From Microlunatus sp. Gsoil 973 (GTDB taxonomy: Bacteria; Actinomycetota; Actinomycetes; Propionibacteriales; Propionibacteriaceae), in NCBI RefSeq assembly GCF_009707365.1, contig NZ_CP046122.1, forward strand, positions 434,001 to 498,000: a stretch of DNA of 64,000 bases, written 5' to 3'. This document shows positions 44,940 to 53,974 of the stretch, in pieces (position 1 is the first letter of the stretch; every line of letters starts with the position of its first letter). The position numbers and the translations under genes were made by a program. The notes under the pieces were generated by a model, which worked only from the letters and a program-made list of their open reading frames with translations, did not search any database and was not told where the DNA came from.

Positions 44940-46445
44940 TTACCGGGACCGCGCGAAGTCGTTCAGATCGTCCAGGAAGTTCGTCGCCCAACGATCGATG
45001 TCGTGGTCGAAGACCTGCCTGCGCAGGATCCGCATGCGTCGCGCCTTGTTCCGAGGAGAGTCGGTGGCGGCTTCGAGCATCCGAGCCTTCATCTGGTTGA
45101 TGTCGTACGGATTGATCATGTACGCCTGACGCAACTCGCGGGCCGCGCCGGCGAACTCGCTCAACACAAGGGCGCCGTCGTCGGCCTGCCGGCAGGCGAT
45201 GTACTCCTTGGCGACAAGATTCATTCCGTCCCGCAACGGCGTCACAACCATCACGTCGGCGGCCCGATAGAGCGCCGCCATGTCCTCCCGGCCGTAGGAG
45301 GTGTGCATGTAGTTGATCACCGGCCGACCCAGGACGCCGATCTCGCCGTTCAGCCGGCCGACCAGCCGCTCGATGTCGTCGCGCAACTTCTTGTATTCCT
45401 CGACCCGTTCCCGGGAGGGATTGGCGACCTGCACGAAGGCCGCGTCCTCGGGGTCCAACGATCCGTCGGAGATCAGCTCGCCGAAGGCACGCAGCCGCTG
45501 GTAGATGCCCTTGGTGTAGTCGAGCCGGTCGACGCCGAGGAACAGGTACTTCGGATCGCCGACGTCGTGCCGGACCTGTTCGGCCCGGGCCGCGGTCTCC
45601 GGCTGGCTGGCCAATTCGAAGAACTCTCGGGTCTGGATCGAGATGGGGTACGCGCGGGTCAGCACCCGCCTCCCATCGGGCAGTTCGATGCTGCCGCGCT
45701 GCGTGGGATGGTGGGCGCGCTGCCGCACCAGCCGGGCGAAGTTCTGGGCACCACCGGTGGTCTGGAAGCCGACCAGGTCGGCGCCAAGCAGACCCTCGAC
45801 GATCTCCCGCCGCCACGGCAGTTGCTGGAACAGCTCGGTGGGCGGGAACGGGATGTGCAGGAAGTAGCCGATCTTCAGATCCGGCCGCAGCTCCCGCAGG
45901 ATCTCCGGCACCAACTGCAACTGATAGTCGTGGACCCAGACGATCGCGCCGGGCTCGGCGACCTCTGCGGCACGCTCGGCGAACCGGCGATTGACCCTGC
46001 GGTAGGCGTCCCACCACTCGCGATGGAACTCCGGGTGCGCCACGACGTCGTGATAGAGCGGCCACAGCGTGGCATTGGAGAATCCTTCGTAGTAGTCGCG
46101 GATCTCCTGGGCCGACAACGCCACCGGTACGATCTCGATGCCGTCGTGGTCGAACGGATCAAGATCTTCTTCGGCAGCACCGGTCCACCCGATCCAGGCG
46201 CCGCCCTGGGCCCTGAGCACCGGCTCCAAAGCTGTGACCAGGCCGCCTGGTGAGCTCCGCCAGTCGGCACTTCCGTCCGGATTGGTCACCCTGTCGACGG
46301 GCAGCCGGTTGGCCACCACAACGAAGGATGCTGTGTGACCCTTCTGGGGCCGCCGTGTCGTCGATCCGGACTTCTTGCCGTTGTGGCTTCTGCCGTTGGT
46401 CGTCTCGGTCGGCTCGGTCGATCTGCTCCGCCCGGCGGGGCTCAT
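44940..46445 (-). CDS. otsA: Trehalose-6-phosphate synthase
   Basis: A GT20 enzyme (501 residues) joining UDP- (or ADP-) glucose and glucose-6-phosphate to trehalose-6-phosphate. The ATG at 46445 has GGGAGG just upstream; the frame is open further but lacks signals. Motifs: [11 protein letters not shown] at the front, [12 protein letters not shown] (the glucose-6-phosphate loop), [42 protein letters not shown], and [13 protein letters not shown] with E near the end. A Ser/Thr/Arg-rich N-terminal tail of 35 residues precedes the core. otsB is divergent, so synthesis and dephosphorylation genes share one control region. Trehalose protects against stress. Confidence 0.95.
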   Translation of the reverse strand: MSPAGRSRSTEPTETTNGRSHNGKKSGSTTRRPQKGHTASFVVVANRLPVDRVTNPDGSADWRSSPGGLVTALEPVLRAQGGAWIGWTGAAEEDLDPFDHDGIEIVPVALSAQEIRDYYEGFSNATLWPLYHDVVAHPEFHREWWDAYRRVNRRFAERAAEVAEPGAIVWVHDYQLQLVPEILRELRPDLKIGYFLHIPFPPTELFQQLPWRREIVEGLLGADLVGFQTTGGAQNFARLVRQRAHHPTQRGSIELPDGRRVLTRAYPISIQTREFFELASQPETAARAEQVRHDVGDPKYLFLGVDRLDYTKGIYQRLRAFGELISDGSLDPEDAAFVQVANPSRERVEEYKKLRDDIERLVGRLNGEIGVLGRPVINYMHTSYGREDMAALYRAADVMVVTPLRDGMNLVAKEYIACRQADDGALVLSEFAGAARELRQAYMINPYDINQMKARMLEAATDSPRNKARRMRILRRQVFDHDIDRWATNFLDDLNDFARSR

Positions 46446-46525
46446 GTGTCCTCCCAGTTCGTCCGTCCCGACCCTACCTTGTACCGATTGATTACCCGCT
46501 GAGGGCATCTGCCACTCTTGTCCGC

Positions 46526-47401
46526 GTGAGCGAAGAGTTACCCAGCGGCCTCGTCGGCGACAGCGGAACCCTCACCGATGCCGGTCGCGACGCGCTGCAG
46601 GCGATCATCGCCAATCCCTCGAAGACCTTGGTCGCACTCGACTTCGACGGCACGATCGCGCCCATCGTCCCCGATCCCGAGAACGCTCGGGCCGACTCAG
46701 CGGCGGTTGACGCGTTGGCCAGGCTGGGTGATCTCGTCCTGGGCATCGTCGTGATCACCGGCAGACCCGCCAGGACCGCTGTCCGGCTCGGCGGCTTCGA
46801 CCGGCATCCCGGGCTGCACCGGATGGTGGTGCTCGGCCAGTACGGTGCCGAACGGTGGGACGCCGACGGTGATCGCTTCGGCGCCGAACCCGAGCCGGTC
46901 GCGGTGACCCAGGTCGAGGCGGAGCTGCCCGACCTGTTGGCCGAACTCGACCTGTCCGACGCCCGGATCGAGCACAAGGGGCGGGCGATCGGTGTCCACA
47001 CCCGGGAACTGGCCGACCCGGCCGGCGCCTTCACCGCACTGGTTCCGGCGCTTGGTGATCTTGCCAACAAGCACGGGCTGAAGCTGGAGCCGGGCAAGTT
47101 CGTCCTGGAGATCCGGGCGGACGGCAGCGACAAGGGGGACGCCGTACGGAACATCGTCACCGAGACCGGGGCCGAGCAGATCATCTTCATCGGGGATGAT
47201 CTTGGCGATCTGCCGGCCTTCGACGCCGTTCGTGATCTTCGCGAACAGGGCACTCCCGGGCTGTTGATCTGCTCGGCCTCCCACGAGGAGGACTCATTGC
47301 TCATCCACGCCGACCTCGTCACGGCCGGCCCTGCCGGGGTGGCTCACTGGCTGACCGCGCTGGCCGACGCCTTGGACGGCGACGCGCCGGCACAAGCCTA
47401 G
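46526..47401 (+). CDS. otsB: Trehalose-6-phosphate phosphatase
   Basis: A HAD-type phosphatase (291 residues) that frees trehalose. The nucleophile pair is D39/D41 in VALDFDGTIAPIVPD; ITGRPARTAVRL is the second motif; GRAIGVHTREL, GLKLEPGKFVLEIRADGSDKGDAVRNI (motif III Lys) and IFIGDDLGDLPAFDAV (final Asp pair) follow. The GTG at 46526 gives the natural N-terminus; the open frame to 46250 is antisense of otsA. No ribosome site is seen, and CACTCT is seven bases upstream: possibly leaderless. Confidence 0.93.
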   Translation: MSEELPSGLVGDSGTLTDAGRDALQAIIANPSKTLVALDFDGTIAPIVPDPENARADSAAVDALARLGDLVLGIVVITGRPARTAVRLGGFDRHPGLHRMVVLGQYGAERWDADGDRFGAEPEPVAVTQVEAELPDLLAELDLSDARIEHKGRAIGVHTRELADPAGAFTALVPALGDLANKHGLKLEPGKFVLEIRADGSDKGDAVRNIVTETGAEQIIFIGDDLGDLPAFDAVRDLREQGTPGLLICSASHEEDSLLIHADLVTAGPAGVAHWLTALADALDGDAPAQA

Positions 47402-47456
47402 AGATCGACGGGCAAACCACTGGCGATCAAAGACCCGACATGGCAGCGTCGTCGGG

Positions 47457-47864
47457 ATGAAGGTACGAATTCAGGCCATCACGATGGATTGTCATGATCC
47501 CGAGCGCGTCGGGCGGTTCTGGGCCGAGGCATTCGGTTGGCAGGATGATCCCGAGAATCCCAACGCCCCTGGCGATCCCGAGTGGTTGCTGGTGTCGGCC
47601 GACGGATCACGGGTGTTGTTCCAACCGGTGCCGGAAGCCAAGACGGTCAAGAACCGCCTGCATCTGGACCTTCAACCGGAGGACAGCACCCGCGACGAGA
47701 CGGTCGAGCGGCTGATCGCCCTCGGTGCGACCCTGATCGGGGATCATCGCACGCCCGATCCGTCGGGCCCCGACGGAACCGGTTGGGTCACACTCGTCGA
47801 CATCGAAGGCAACGAGTTCTGCATCGTCCGCAGCACCGCGGAACGGGCCGCTCAGCCCGGGTGA
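47457..47864 (+). CDS. VOC-family (glyoxalase-like) protein
   Basis: A 135-residue single protein of the vicinal-oxygen-chelate fold: IQAITMDCHDPERVGRFWAEAFGWQ, then VLFQPVPEAKTVKNRLHLDLQPED, and ATLIGDHRT...WVTLVDIEGNEFCIV, the last with the usual metal-position Glu. Members are metal-dependent enzymes or resistance proteins; the substrate is unknown. ATG start 47457. Confidence 0.8.
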   Translation: MKVRIQAITMDCHDPERVGRFWAEAFGWQDDPENPNAPGDPEWLLVSADGSRVLFQPVPEAKTVKNRLHLDLQPEDSTRDETVERLIALGATLIGDHRTPDPSGPDGTGWVTLVDIEGNEFCIVRSTAERAAQPG

Positions 47865-48133
47865 CGGAGGGCGCGTGCCAGGGCGTCGTCCGGGCTGACC
47901 CGATGCTCCCAGTGATCGGCAGTGTCGATCGGCACTTGCAGCCAGAAGAAGTTCCGGATCAGGCTTGGAGCATCGGTCTGCCATTCGAACGATCCGAGGT
48001 AAACGGGTTCGGCCAACACCAAACCGCACTCTTCGTACGTCTCCCGAACGACCGCACCTGTCGGGTCGTCTCCCACTTCGACACCGATATCGATGATCAA
48101 CAACGGACAACACACCTTTTGTGCTGACAACAT
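47852..48133 (-). pseudogene. NUDIX hydrolase remnant (N-terminus lost)
   Basis: The frame IDIGVEVGDDPTGAVVRETYEECGLVLAEP matches a NUDIX box (GxVExGD..., REtyEECGL) and continues through a normal C-terminal half to a stop at 47852. About 40 N-terminal residues of the fold are absent; instead there is unrelated sequence (MLSAQKVCCPLLI). The loss begins at the first Gly of the box, next to the DUF222/HNH gene. The conserved catalytic Glu residues remain, but without the front strand the protein should not fold. Confidence 0.65.
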
Positions 48134-48175
48134 CTGGCGGTCAGAAGTGTCGGAGGCGGCGGATACGGTGAAGCC

Positions 48176-49810
48176 ATGCTCGAGACACCGGTGTACGACA
48201 TGGACGCCGCGGAGACCTCCGCGTTGTTGTCCGAGTGCATCGGCGAGGAGATCTGGGCGCAGGACCGCCAGTTGATCTTGGCGGCCCACTTCGCGACCCT
48301 GTATCCGCCGGACACGCTGCCGCGCGCCGGCAGTACCCGGTTGGCGATGGTGGGGGAGCGAGCGGTGCGGCTGGGCGGCCCGGGGACACCGCTGGTTGCC
48401 GAGTTCGCGCCGGACGAACTTGCTCCCGAGATCGGGATGAGCATCTACCAGGCGACCTGCCTGATGGCCGACGCGCAGGATCTGCAGTACCGGTTCCCCG
48501 GACTATGGCAACTGGTGCTGCGCGGTGAGGCGCCCGGTCCGACCGTCCGATCGGTGGCGCGCAAGACCCGCGAACTTTCCAAGGCACAGGCGCTGGAGAT
48601 CGATCGGCACCTCGCTGACAAGGTGCTCGCCATCCCGCGCGGACGCTTCGAGACCCTGCTCGATGCGGCCATCCTGCGGGTCGACGCGGCGGCCGTCAAG
48701 AAGCGGATCGAGGCCGCCGCGCGGGAGCGGTTCGTGAAGACCTCGCAGTCCACCGAGTACGGGATCAAAGGTGTCTACGCGAAGCTTGATGCTCCGGATG
48801 CGATCGGGTTGGACGCCACGGTCGACCGGCTCGCCGACATCCTGATGAGCTCACCGCGGCCGATCCCCGGCGTCGCCTACCGCAATGCCAGGACTCGTGA
48901 GGAGTGGCGGGCTACAGCTTTGGGGCTGCTGCGGAATCCGTTGCTAGCATCGAAGATCCTCGTTGAGCACGCCCAGCCGGACCTGTTCGAGGATTACGTC
49001 AGCACCTTCGAACCCGATCCCCGATCGCTGGCCGTTCCCGACGCACCGGCCGATACCGTCACGGAAGCTCCGCACGACCAGCCGGATCCAGAGCTGCGTC
49101 CCGATGACGCAGACGAACTTCCGGTGTACGAGCCGGTCGAGGTCCAGCCGGTGCCTGACAACGCACCGGTGACACTCCCTGATGATCACCTGGACTCAGG
49201 GCGTGTGCAACGCAGACAGCTGGCACTCGAGACTCTGCTGCGCGCCATCGATCCGATGAAACTGCTGTGCCCGACAACGCTGTATTTCCACGTCTCTGAA
49301 GAGGACTGGGCCACCGGAGGCTCCGCGGTCGTCCGCAGCGAACAGGCTGGACCGGTGCTCCTTGATCAGCTGCGCACCTGGTTCGGCAGCGGGTCCAAGA
49401 TCATCGTGAAGCCGGTGATCGACGTCGCGCGGAGTATTCCGGTCGACGCCTATGAGATCCCCGACCCGATGCGCGAGATCATGCACCTGCGGTCACCGGC
49501 GAGCGTCTTTCCGTACTCGACGAATCTGTCCCGCAACAAGGATCTCGACCACACCATCCCGTACGCACGGGGCGGACCGACCGAGCCGGATGATCTTGGT
49601 CCGCTCGGGCGACGGGAGCACCGATTCCGTACGCACGGACGAGTGTCCCTGCGACAGCCCGAACCCGGCCGGTGGGTCTGGAGGACCAGGTTCGGTCGGG
49701 TTCTGATCACCACGTCCGCCGGAACGATCGATCTCGGTCGGGGGAGTTTCGGTGCCGGTGTGTGGCAGGCGGCGGTGCAATCCCGGCGGACCGTCGGCAC
49801 CGCAGCCTGA
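48176..49810 (+). CDS. DUF222 / HNH-endonuclease-signature protein
   Basis: A 544-residue member of the DUF222 family, which is multicopy in actinobacteria (REP13E12-type in Mycobacterium). N-terminal DUF222 core: EIGMSIYQATCLMADAQDLQYRFPGLWQLVLRGE and ALEIDRHLADKVLAIPRGRFETLLDAAI. A Pro/Asp/Glu-rich spacer follows. The C-terminal HNH site reads DLDHTIPYARGGPTEPDDLGPLGRREHRFRTHG; the DH pair and final His are kept, but the zinc-knuckle Cys residues seen in many relatives are not evident. TACGGT (48164-48169) lies six bases before the ATG. Mobility of the family is known; activity here is not. Confidence 0.85.
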   Translation: MLETPVYDMDAAETSALLSECIGEEIWAQDRQLILAAHFATLYPPDTLPRAGSTRLAMVGERAVRLGGPGTPLVAEFAPDELAPEIGMSIYQATCLMADAQDLQYRFPGLWQLVLRGEAPGPTVRSVARKTRELSKAQALEIDRHLADKVLAIPRGRFETLLDAAILRVDAAAVKKRIEAAARERFVKTSQSTEYGIKGVYAKLDAPDAIGLDATVDRLADILMSSPRPIPGVAYRNARTREEWRATALGLLRNPLLASKILVEHAQPDLFEDYVSTFEPDPRSLAVPDAPADTVTEAPHDQPDPELRPDDADELPVYEPVEVQPVPDNAPVTLPDDHLDSGRVQRRQLALETLLRAIDPMKLLCPTTLYFHVSEEDWATGGSAVVRSEQAGPVLLDQLRTWFGSGSKIIVKPVIDVARSIPVDAYEIPDPMREIMHLRSPASVFPYSTNLSRNKDLDHTIPYARGGPTEPDDLGPLGRREHRFRTHGRVSLRQPEPGRWVWRTRFGRVLITTSAGTIDLGRGSFGAGVWQAAVQSRRTVGTAA

Positions 49811-49825
49811 TCTGTGCCTGCCCGC

Positions 49826-50416
49826 TCAGTAGTTGTAGCCGCCGGAATCATCCTGCGAGGAACTCGCGGTCGGCGTCGCGGTGATCTTCTTGCCGTCCGG
49901 TCCGACCAGCCACCAGACGCCCCCGTAGCCCTGCCCCTTCGTCTCGCCGGGACCGGAGTCCTTGACGAAGGTGTAGAGCGGTCGCCCGTTGATGGTCACC
50001 TGGGTCTTGCCGTCCACGCCGGTGATCGTGCCGACCTTCCCGGTGATGCCGGTGACCTTCGGTGATTTGGAGTCGGTTGTCACCTCGGGCCACGCCGACG
50101 CACAGCTGCCGGTGCAGGAACTCTTGCCGGAATTCGGTCTGTCCTTGTCGTAGACGTAGACCGTCATCAACTGACCGTTGACGATGATCGTCCCGAGCTG
50201 GGAGGACAGGGTCTGCAACGCCGCGGCCCCGGCAGCAGGGGTTGAGGCCGGGGCCGAGGCGGCCGGCGGCGATGAACCGCCCGGCGTGGACGGCGGGGCA
50301 GCTGACCCTCCTACCGCCCCGCCGCCGGTACCGTTACTGCCGCCGCCGGACGAGCACGCTGCGAGCACGACCGATGAGAACACCAGGGCGGCCGCTGCCG
50401 CTCCCCGAACGCCCAT
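49826..50416 (-). CDS. Lipoprotein with secreted repeats (COG4315-like)
   Basis: A 196-residue lipoprotein with lipobox LAAC, a long Ser/Pro/Gly-rich linker, then two copies of a short domain with the Y-x-(F/Y)-x-x-D pattern (VYVYDKDRPNSGKSSCTGSCASAWP and PLYTFVKDSGPGETKGQGYGGVWWLVGPDG). The CxxxC pair of the first copy and Trp-rich second copy are characteristic. The role of this family is unknown; it faces the outside. Confidence 0.85.
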   Translation of the reverse strand: MGVRGAAAAALVFSSVVLAACSSGGGSNGTGGGAVGGSAAPPSTPGGSSPPAASAPASTPAAGAAALQTLSSQLGTIIVNGQLMTVYVYDKDRPNSGKSSCTGSCASAWPEVTTDSKSPKVTGITGKVGTITGVDGKTQVTINGRPLYTFVKDSGPGETKGQGYGGVWWLVGPDGKKITATPTASSSQDDSGGYNY

Positions 50417-50510
50417 GTCCGTCTCCGGGAGGATCGTGCATCGCCTGTCGACGCAGTCACCGGGGGAGACGGAGCAGTGGGCGGTTCAGTTCAACCGAAG
50501 CATCCGAGCC

Positions 50511-51560
50511 TCAGGCGGGCCGCTTGGGACCGTGCAGCGCAAGGTCGGCGGGGCTCCACCGGTCACCGACGGCCTTGGCCTGGTGCCAGTGCGGATAGAT
50601 CAACTCCGGTGCGCTGATCTCATCCAGAGCATCCAGCTCGTCATCACTCAGCCGGACGTCGACCGAACCGAGGTTGTCGATCAGTTGTTCCTCGCGGCGA
50701 GCGCCGATGACCAGGGTGGTCACACCGGTCTTCTTGAACAGGTAGGTCAATGCCACTTGGGCCGGCGAGGCGCTGTGACCGTCGGCAATCTTGACCAGCA
50801 GCTCGATGGTGTCCCACAGCTTCTCGGGGTTCCGGATCGGCGGTTCGCCCCAGTCGGTCAGCTGGCGACCCTCTTCCGGCTGCTGGTCCCGGCGGTACTT
50901 GCCGGTCAACAGGCCGCCGGCCAGGGGTGCCCAGGCCATCACGCCGAGGCCTTGGTCGACCGACAGCGGGATCAACTCGTACTCGGCGTCCCGGCCCTCA
51001 AGGGAGTAGTAGATCTGGTTGGAGACGAAGCGCTGCCAGTTGTGGGCGTCGGAGATCGACAGCGCCTTCATCAGCTGCCAGCCGGCGAAGTTGGAGACGC
51101 CGAGGTAGCGGACCTTGCCGGACTTGACCAGGGTGTCCAGGGTCTCCAGGTACTCTTCCATCGGCGTCTGCCCGTCCCACTCGTGGACGTGGTAGATGTC
51201 GATGTGGTCGGTGCCAAGACGGCCCAGGCTGGCCTCGACCTGCTGCAGGATGTGGTGCCGGGACAGACCCGCGTCATTGGGTCCGTCGGCCATCGGGAAG
51301 CGCACCTTCGTGGAGATCAGCAACTGATCACGGCGACCCTTGATCGCCTTGCCAACCAAGGTCTCCGAGGCACCGATGCTGTACATGTTCGCGGTGTCGA
51401 TCAGGTTGACCCCGGCGTCCAGCGCGATGTCGACCTGCCTGCGTACGCCGGCCTCGTCCACCGTGCCGATCAGGGAGGTGTCGCCCTGACCGAACGTCAT
51501 CGTCCCCAACGTGAGTGTCGAGACCCGAAGTCCGGATCTGCCGAGTTGTCGGTATTCCAT
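50511..51560 (-). CDS. Aldo/keto reductase
   Basis: A 349-residue NADPH-dependent reductase with a (beta/alpha)8 barrel. GGAGG precedes ATG 51560 by six bases. Catalytic tetrad in order: D in GVNLIDTANMY, the Tyr in the same motif, K in LISTKVRF, and H in HIDIYHVHEWDG. VSNFAGWQLMKAL and the C-terminal cofactor segment VTTLVIGARREEQLIDNL are normal. Likely reduces aldehydes or ketones; substrate unknown. Confidence 0.9.
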   Translation of the reverse strand: MEYRQLGRSGLRVSTLTLGTMTFGQGDTSLIGTVDEAGVRRQVDIALDAGVNLIDTANMYSIGASETLVGKAIKGRRDQLLISTKVRFPMADGPNDAGLSRHHILQQVEASLGRLGTDHIDIYHVHEWDGQTPMEEYLETLDTLVKSGKVRYLGVSNFAGWQLMKALSISDAHNWQRFVSNQIYYSLEGRDAEYELIPLSVDQGLGVMAWAPLAGGLLTGKYRRDQQPEEGRQLTDWGEPPIRNPEKLWDTIELLVKIADGHSASPAQVALTYLFKKTGVTTLVIGARREEQLIDNLGSVDVRLSDDELDALDEISAPELIYPHWHQAKAVGDRWSPADLALHGPKRPA

Positions 51561-51631
51561 CACTGTCCTCCGATCGTCCGTGGTCGGCTCGCAACCTCAA
51601 CCTAATGGCACCGCTAGACTCGCGCTGTTCC

Positions 51632-51705
51632 GGGGCGGTAGCTCAGCCGGTCAGAGCAGGGGACTCATAATCCCTGGGTCGTGGGTTCGAGCCCCACCCG
51701 CCCCA
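51632..51705 (+). tRNA. tRNA, anticodon CAT (elongator Met or Ile2)
   Basis: A 74-nt tRNA without CCA. GGGGCGG pairs with CCGCCCC; D-arm AGCTCAGCCGGTCAGAGCA; loop CTCATAA with anticodon CAT; T-arm GTGGGTTCGAGCCCCAC. CAT may decode AUG or, after lysidine change, AUA; sequence alone does not settle which. The initiator pattern is absent because position 1:72 is paired. Confidence 0.9.
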
Positions 51706-52068
51706 CTGGTTGTTGTGATCGACAAAGGGGACTCACCCGACAGGCTCCCAGCCACCGGGCATCTGATGGGCTACCCGCGCGCTGAGACAGCAGGGCAGAG
51801 TTCATGGCCAGCCAGTGGAGGAATCCTCTGCAGATCAAAGGATCGCCAGATCAACTCTGCGGATCGATGTTAGGGACCTAGGACTCTATCGGTTTGCTCG
51901 ACTACTCAATCAGCATAGCTATACGAAGCAGTGCAGAATGTGACATGATCGCATTTCGACACTGAAACCGGTGTATACGCCTACGTTTTGTCAATCGGCA
52001 GGTATACATGGCGTGCCCGATGCACTGTCTTCCTGATCGAGGCTTCCAACTTCGAGGGAGTGGTCTTC
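51706..52068 (+). other. Intergenic region after the tRNA, with GTATAC pair
   Basis: No gene is recognisable in 363 bp. The part from about 51860 is richer in AT than its surroundings. Two GTATAC words, 51973-51978 and 52002-52007, lie 29 bases apart (about three helical turns), upstream of the small protein gene at 52069, and may form an operator. The second half holds a likely promoter. No repeat of the tRNA 3' end was noticed. Confidence 0.4.
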
Positions 52069-52515
52069 ATGTCCAACATGGATCCGGGTCAGGCACCGCG
52101 GGCAAAGGAAGCGGGATCGTCCTCCGACAAGACTTCCTTTGATGCAATGAAGATGGTGCATATCGCTCATTCATTCAGCCATCAGCAAGATAAGGCGACC
52201 ATTGACTCAGTATTGCGTGACTGGCGAGGGTACATCGCTGCACGGTTCGCACTAACGCCGGACCAACAGTCATTCCTTGACGCCGTCGACGACGGACGCC
52301 ATCAAGAACTGGCTGGGCTGCTACGTGACGTAGTGGATAGCGGTGGATCAGAACGCCTCGTCGTGGTGATGGTGGCTGACCATGAGCGCGACGGAGGCAT
52401 GTACCACGAGCTGCGCAAGGAGTCGGTCGAAGAGTCCAACCAAGGCCTGAGGCCGAACTTCGTCATTGCTCATTGTGATGCTCATTGCCGAAACTGGGGT
52501 TGGGGACCAGCTTAA
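52069..52515 (+). CDS. Unrecognised 148-residue protein with Cys/Trp-rich tail
   Basis: From ATG 52069 (GAGGGAG upstream) the protein reads as a mostly helical, acidic region (FDAMKMVHIAHSFSHQQ, LTPDQQSFLDAVDDGRHQELAGLLRDVVDS, VVVMVADHERDGGMYHELRK) and ends in the unusual segment VIAHCDAHCRNWGWGPA, with two Cys, His and three aromatic/Gly residues. No signal peptide or membrane segment. A long leader plus a short distinct tail recalls peptide precursors, but no modifying enzyme is next to it. The gene is less GC-rich at its start than the neighbours, suggesting transfer. Function unknown. Confidence 0.6.
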   Translation: MSNMDPGQAPRAKEAGSSSDKTSFDAMKMVHIAHSFSHQQDKATIDSVLRDWRGYIAARFALTPDQQSFLDAVDDGRHQELAGLLRDVVDSGGSERLVVVMVADHERDGGMYHELRKESVEESNQGLRPNFVIAHCDAHCRNWGWGPA

Positions 52516-52576
52516 CGGTTCCTCCGTGCGGCACCGGCCCGAATCGGAATCACCACCCGCGGAGCCGAAATCGCCC

Positions 52577-52615
52577 AGTGACAAGCCGGGCGACGGTCGC
52601 GCCCGGCTTGTCACT
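52577..52615. terminator. Strong bidirectional hairpin terminator
   Basis: AGTGACAAGCCGGGCG (52577-52592) and its exact inverse (52600-52615) form a 16-bp stem with a seven-base loop, between two convergent genes that end at 52515 (plus) and 52631 (minus). Confidence 0.88.
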
Positions 52616-52630
52616 GCTTGAGATTGTCGG

Positions 52631-53416
52631 CTATATGATCTCGAGACTGTTGATCGAGTCCTGAATCGACTCTGCGGTATCAGCGCCGGCATTGTCGGAC
52701 CAGGCCGCGACGAAGGCCGTGTAGTTGCCGAAGCTTCCCTTCACCACGCGCAGGTAGAAGTGGTCGTAACTGATCTTCAGCCCGGGCTTGTGGTAATGCA
52801 GTTCGGCGGTGATGATACTTGCCGGCCGTGGGAGGTTTGTCGTCTGCGTGCGCTTCGTTTCGTTTCTCACGGTGACCGGACCGCTGACGTCGGTGTAGAA
52901 GATCGTGTACTGCCGCCAATAGGACAGGATCTTGTCCGCGGTCTGCTCGATACTCCTGCCCTCCAGTGCTTCTTCGACCTGAACGACCTCGAACTCCGCT
53001 CCCCAGGGGATGCCGTCTTCGAGCGGATGCTGACCGACGAGGTTCGGATTGCAGCTGTTACCGAAACATCCGCCAGCCCCGGGGGCTCCGATGTTGAAGG
53101 ATCCCTTCCGGAGGCACGCGCCGGCCGGCAGCGTGCCCTGGATACCGTCCATCGAGAACTTCCCAGTGTCCGGGTCGAGGCGCACCGACGGTGCTGCCTT
53201 CGGAGCTGGGGCTGCCTTGGGAATCTGTGGCACTGATGCCGGTCTGGCACCCGCATCTCCCGGTGGGACCAGTGACAGGTGCATCGGTTTGCCGACCAGG
53301 ACAATCGCCAGCACGATCGCGGCCGTGATGACAACGACCTCGATCCCGACCAATGCCGGGCTGGCCGAGTGAGGCCGCAACCGGTCCAGATCATTCGGTG
53401 GTTGGCTGTTGGTCAT
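52631..53416 (-). CDS. Uncharacterised membrane-anchored exported protein
   Basis: A 261-residue protein with one N-terminal membrane segment (VGIEVVVITAAIVLAIVLVG) after a short cytoplasmic tail, an Ala/Pro/Lys linker, then an extracellular domain. Two Cys (AGACLRKG, GGCFGNSC) could form disulfides. The beta-rich C-terminal part (FEVVQVEEALEGRSIEQTADKILSYWRQYTIFYTD, HFYLRVVKGSFGNYTAFVAAW) is unknown. No motif for an enzyme is visible. It is transcribed towards the strong hairpin at 52577. Confidence 0.6.
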   Translation of the reverse strand: MTNSQPPNDLDRLRPHSASPALVGIEVVVITAAIVLAIVLVGKPMHLSLVPPGDAGARPASVPQIPKAAPAPKAAPSVRLDPDTGKFSMDGIQGTLPAGACLRKGSFNIGAPGAGGCFGNSCNPNLVGQHPLEDGIPWGAEFEVVQVEEALEGRSIEQTADKILSYWRQYTIFYTDVSGPVTVRNETKRTQTTNLPRPASIITAELHYHKPGLKISYDHFYLRVVKGSFGNYTAFVAAWSDNAGADTAESIQDSINSLEII

Positions 53417-53620
53417 TTCATCGCCTTCTCACTGTGGCGTCATCGCGTTGCGATGTGTGTCCATGCTGGGGATCCTTCTTTGCCGAGAACCCGGCCGTAT
53501 CCGCGCCGGGCACGGATCTTGACCCGACCGAACACGGATCTAGCCGATCGCCATCGGTCGTGACTCCGTACTGGCTGCGTCGGTCCGGCGACGGGTTCAC
53601 AATTCGGTCATGGCTCCGAC

Positions 53621-53939
53621 ATCCCGTTTGGCGCCCGCCACCGGCAGCTCTCGGCGGTCACCGAGGTGATCAAGTCGGCCGCGGGCGCTCGTGGTCAAGG
53701 CATCCTCATCACGGGGTAAGGCCGGCCTCGGAAAGACACGGCTACTTTCCGTCGAGGCGTTCGCACGTCCCTCCGCGCGGCTTGCCTCGCACCCCGCTCA
53801 TCGAGGCGGACACTCGGGGGTTCGGACGGCTGTGGTGCGGCTGTACATCTCGGTTCGTACGGTCTGGACACACGTCAGCAGCATGCTTGCGAAGACCGGT
53901 GCTGAGAGCAGGGATCAGCTTCCTCGCTGGCGGGGGTAG
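53621..53939 (+). pseudogene. LuxR/LAL-type regulator remnant
   Basis: FGARHRQLSAVTEVIKSAAGARGQGILITG is the start of the ATPase domain of a large LuxR (LAL/MalT-type) regulator. One extra G then breaks the frame; the next frame gives KAGLGKTRLLSV, the Walker A lysine region. After only about 40 residues comes LYISVRTVWTHVSSMLAKTGAESRDQL, the C-terminal LuxR helix-turn-helix, in the same frame. Several hundred codons are missing between them. The 53417-53620 part before it shows no clear gene. It is thus a decayed gene. Confidence 0.65.
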
Positions 53940-53974
53940 CGGCATTTCGCGCGCGAGGGAGCATACTGGCCTTG

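Noticed and set aside
52069-52515. Calling the small protein a known type of modified-peptide precursor
   Set aside because: No modification or protease gene is adjacent and no known leader motif is clear; left as unknown.
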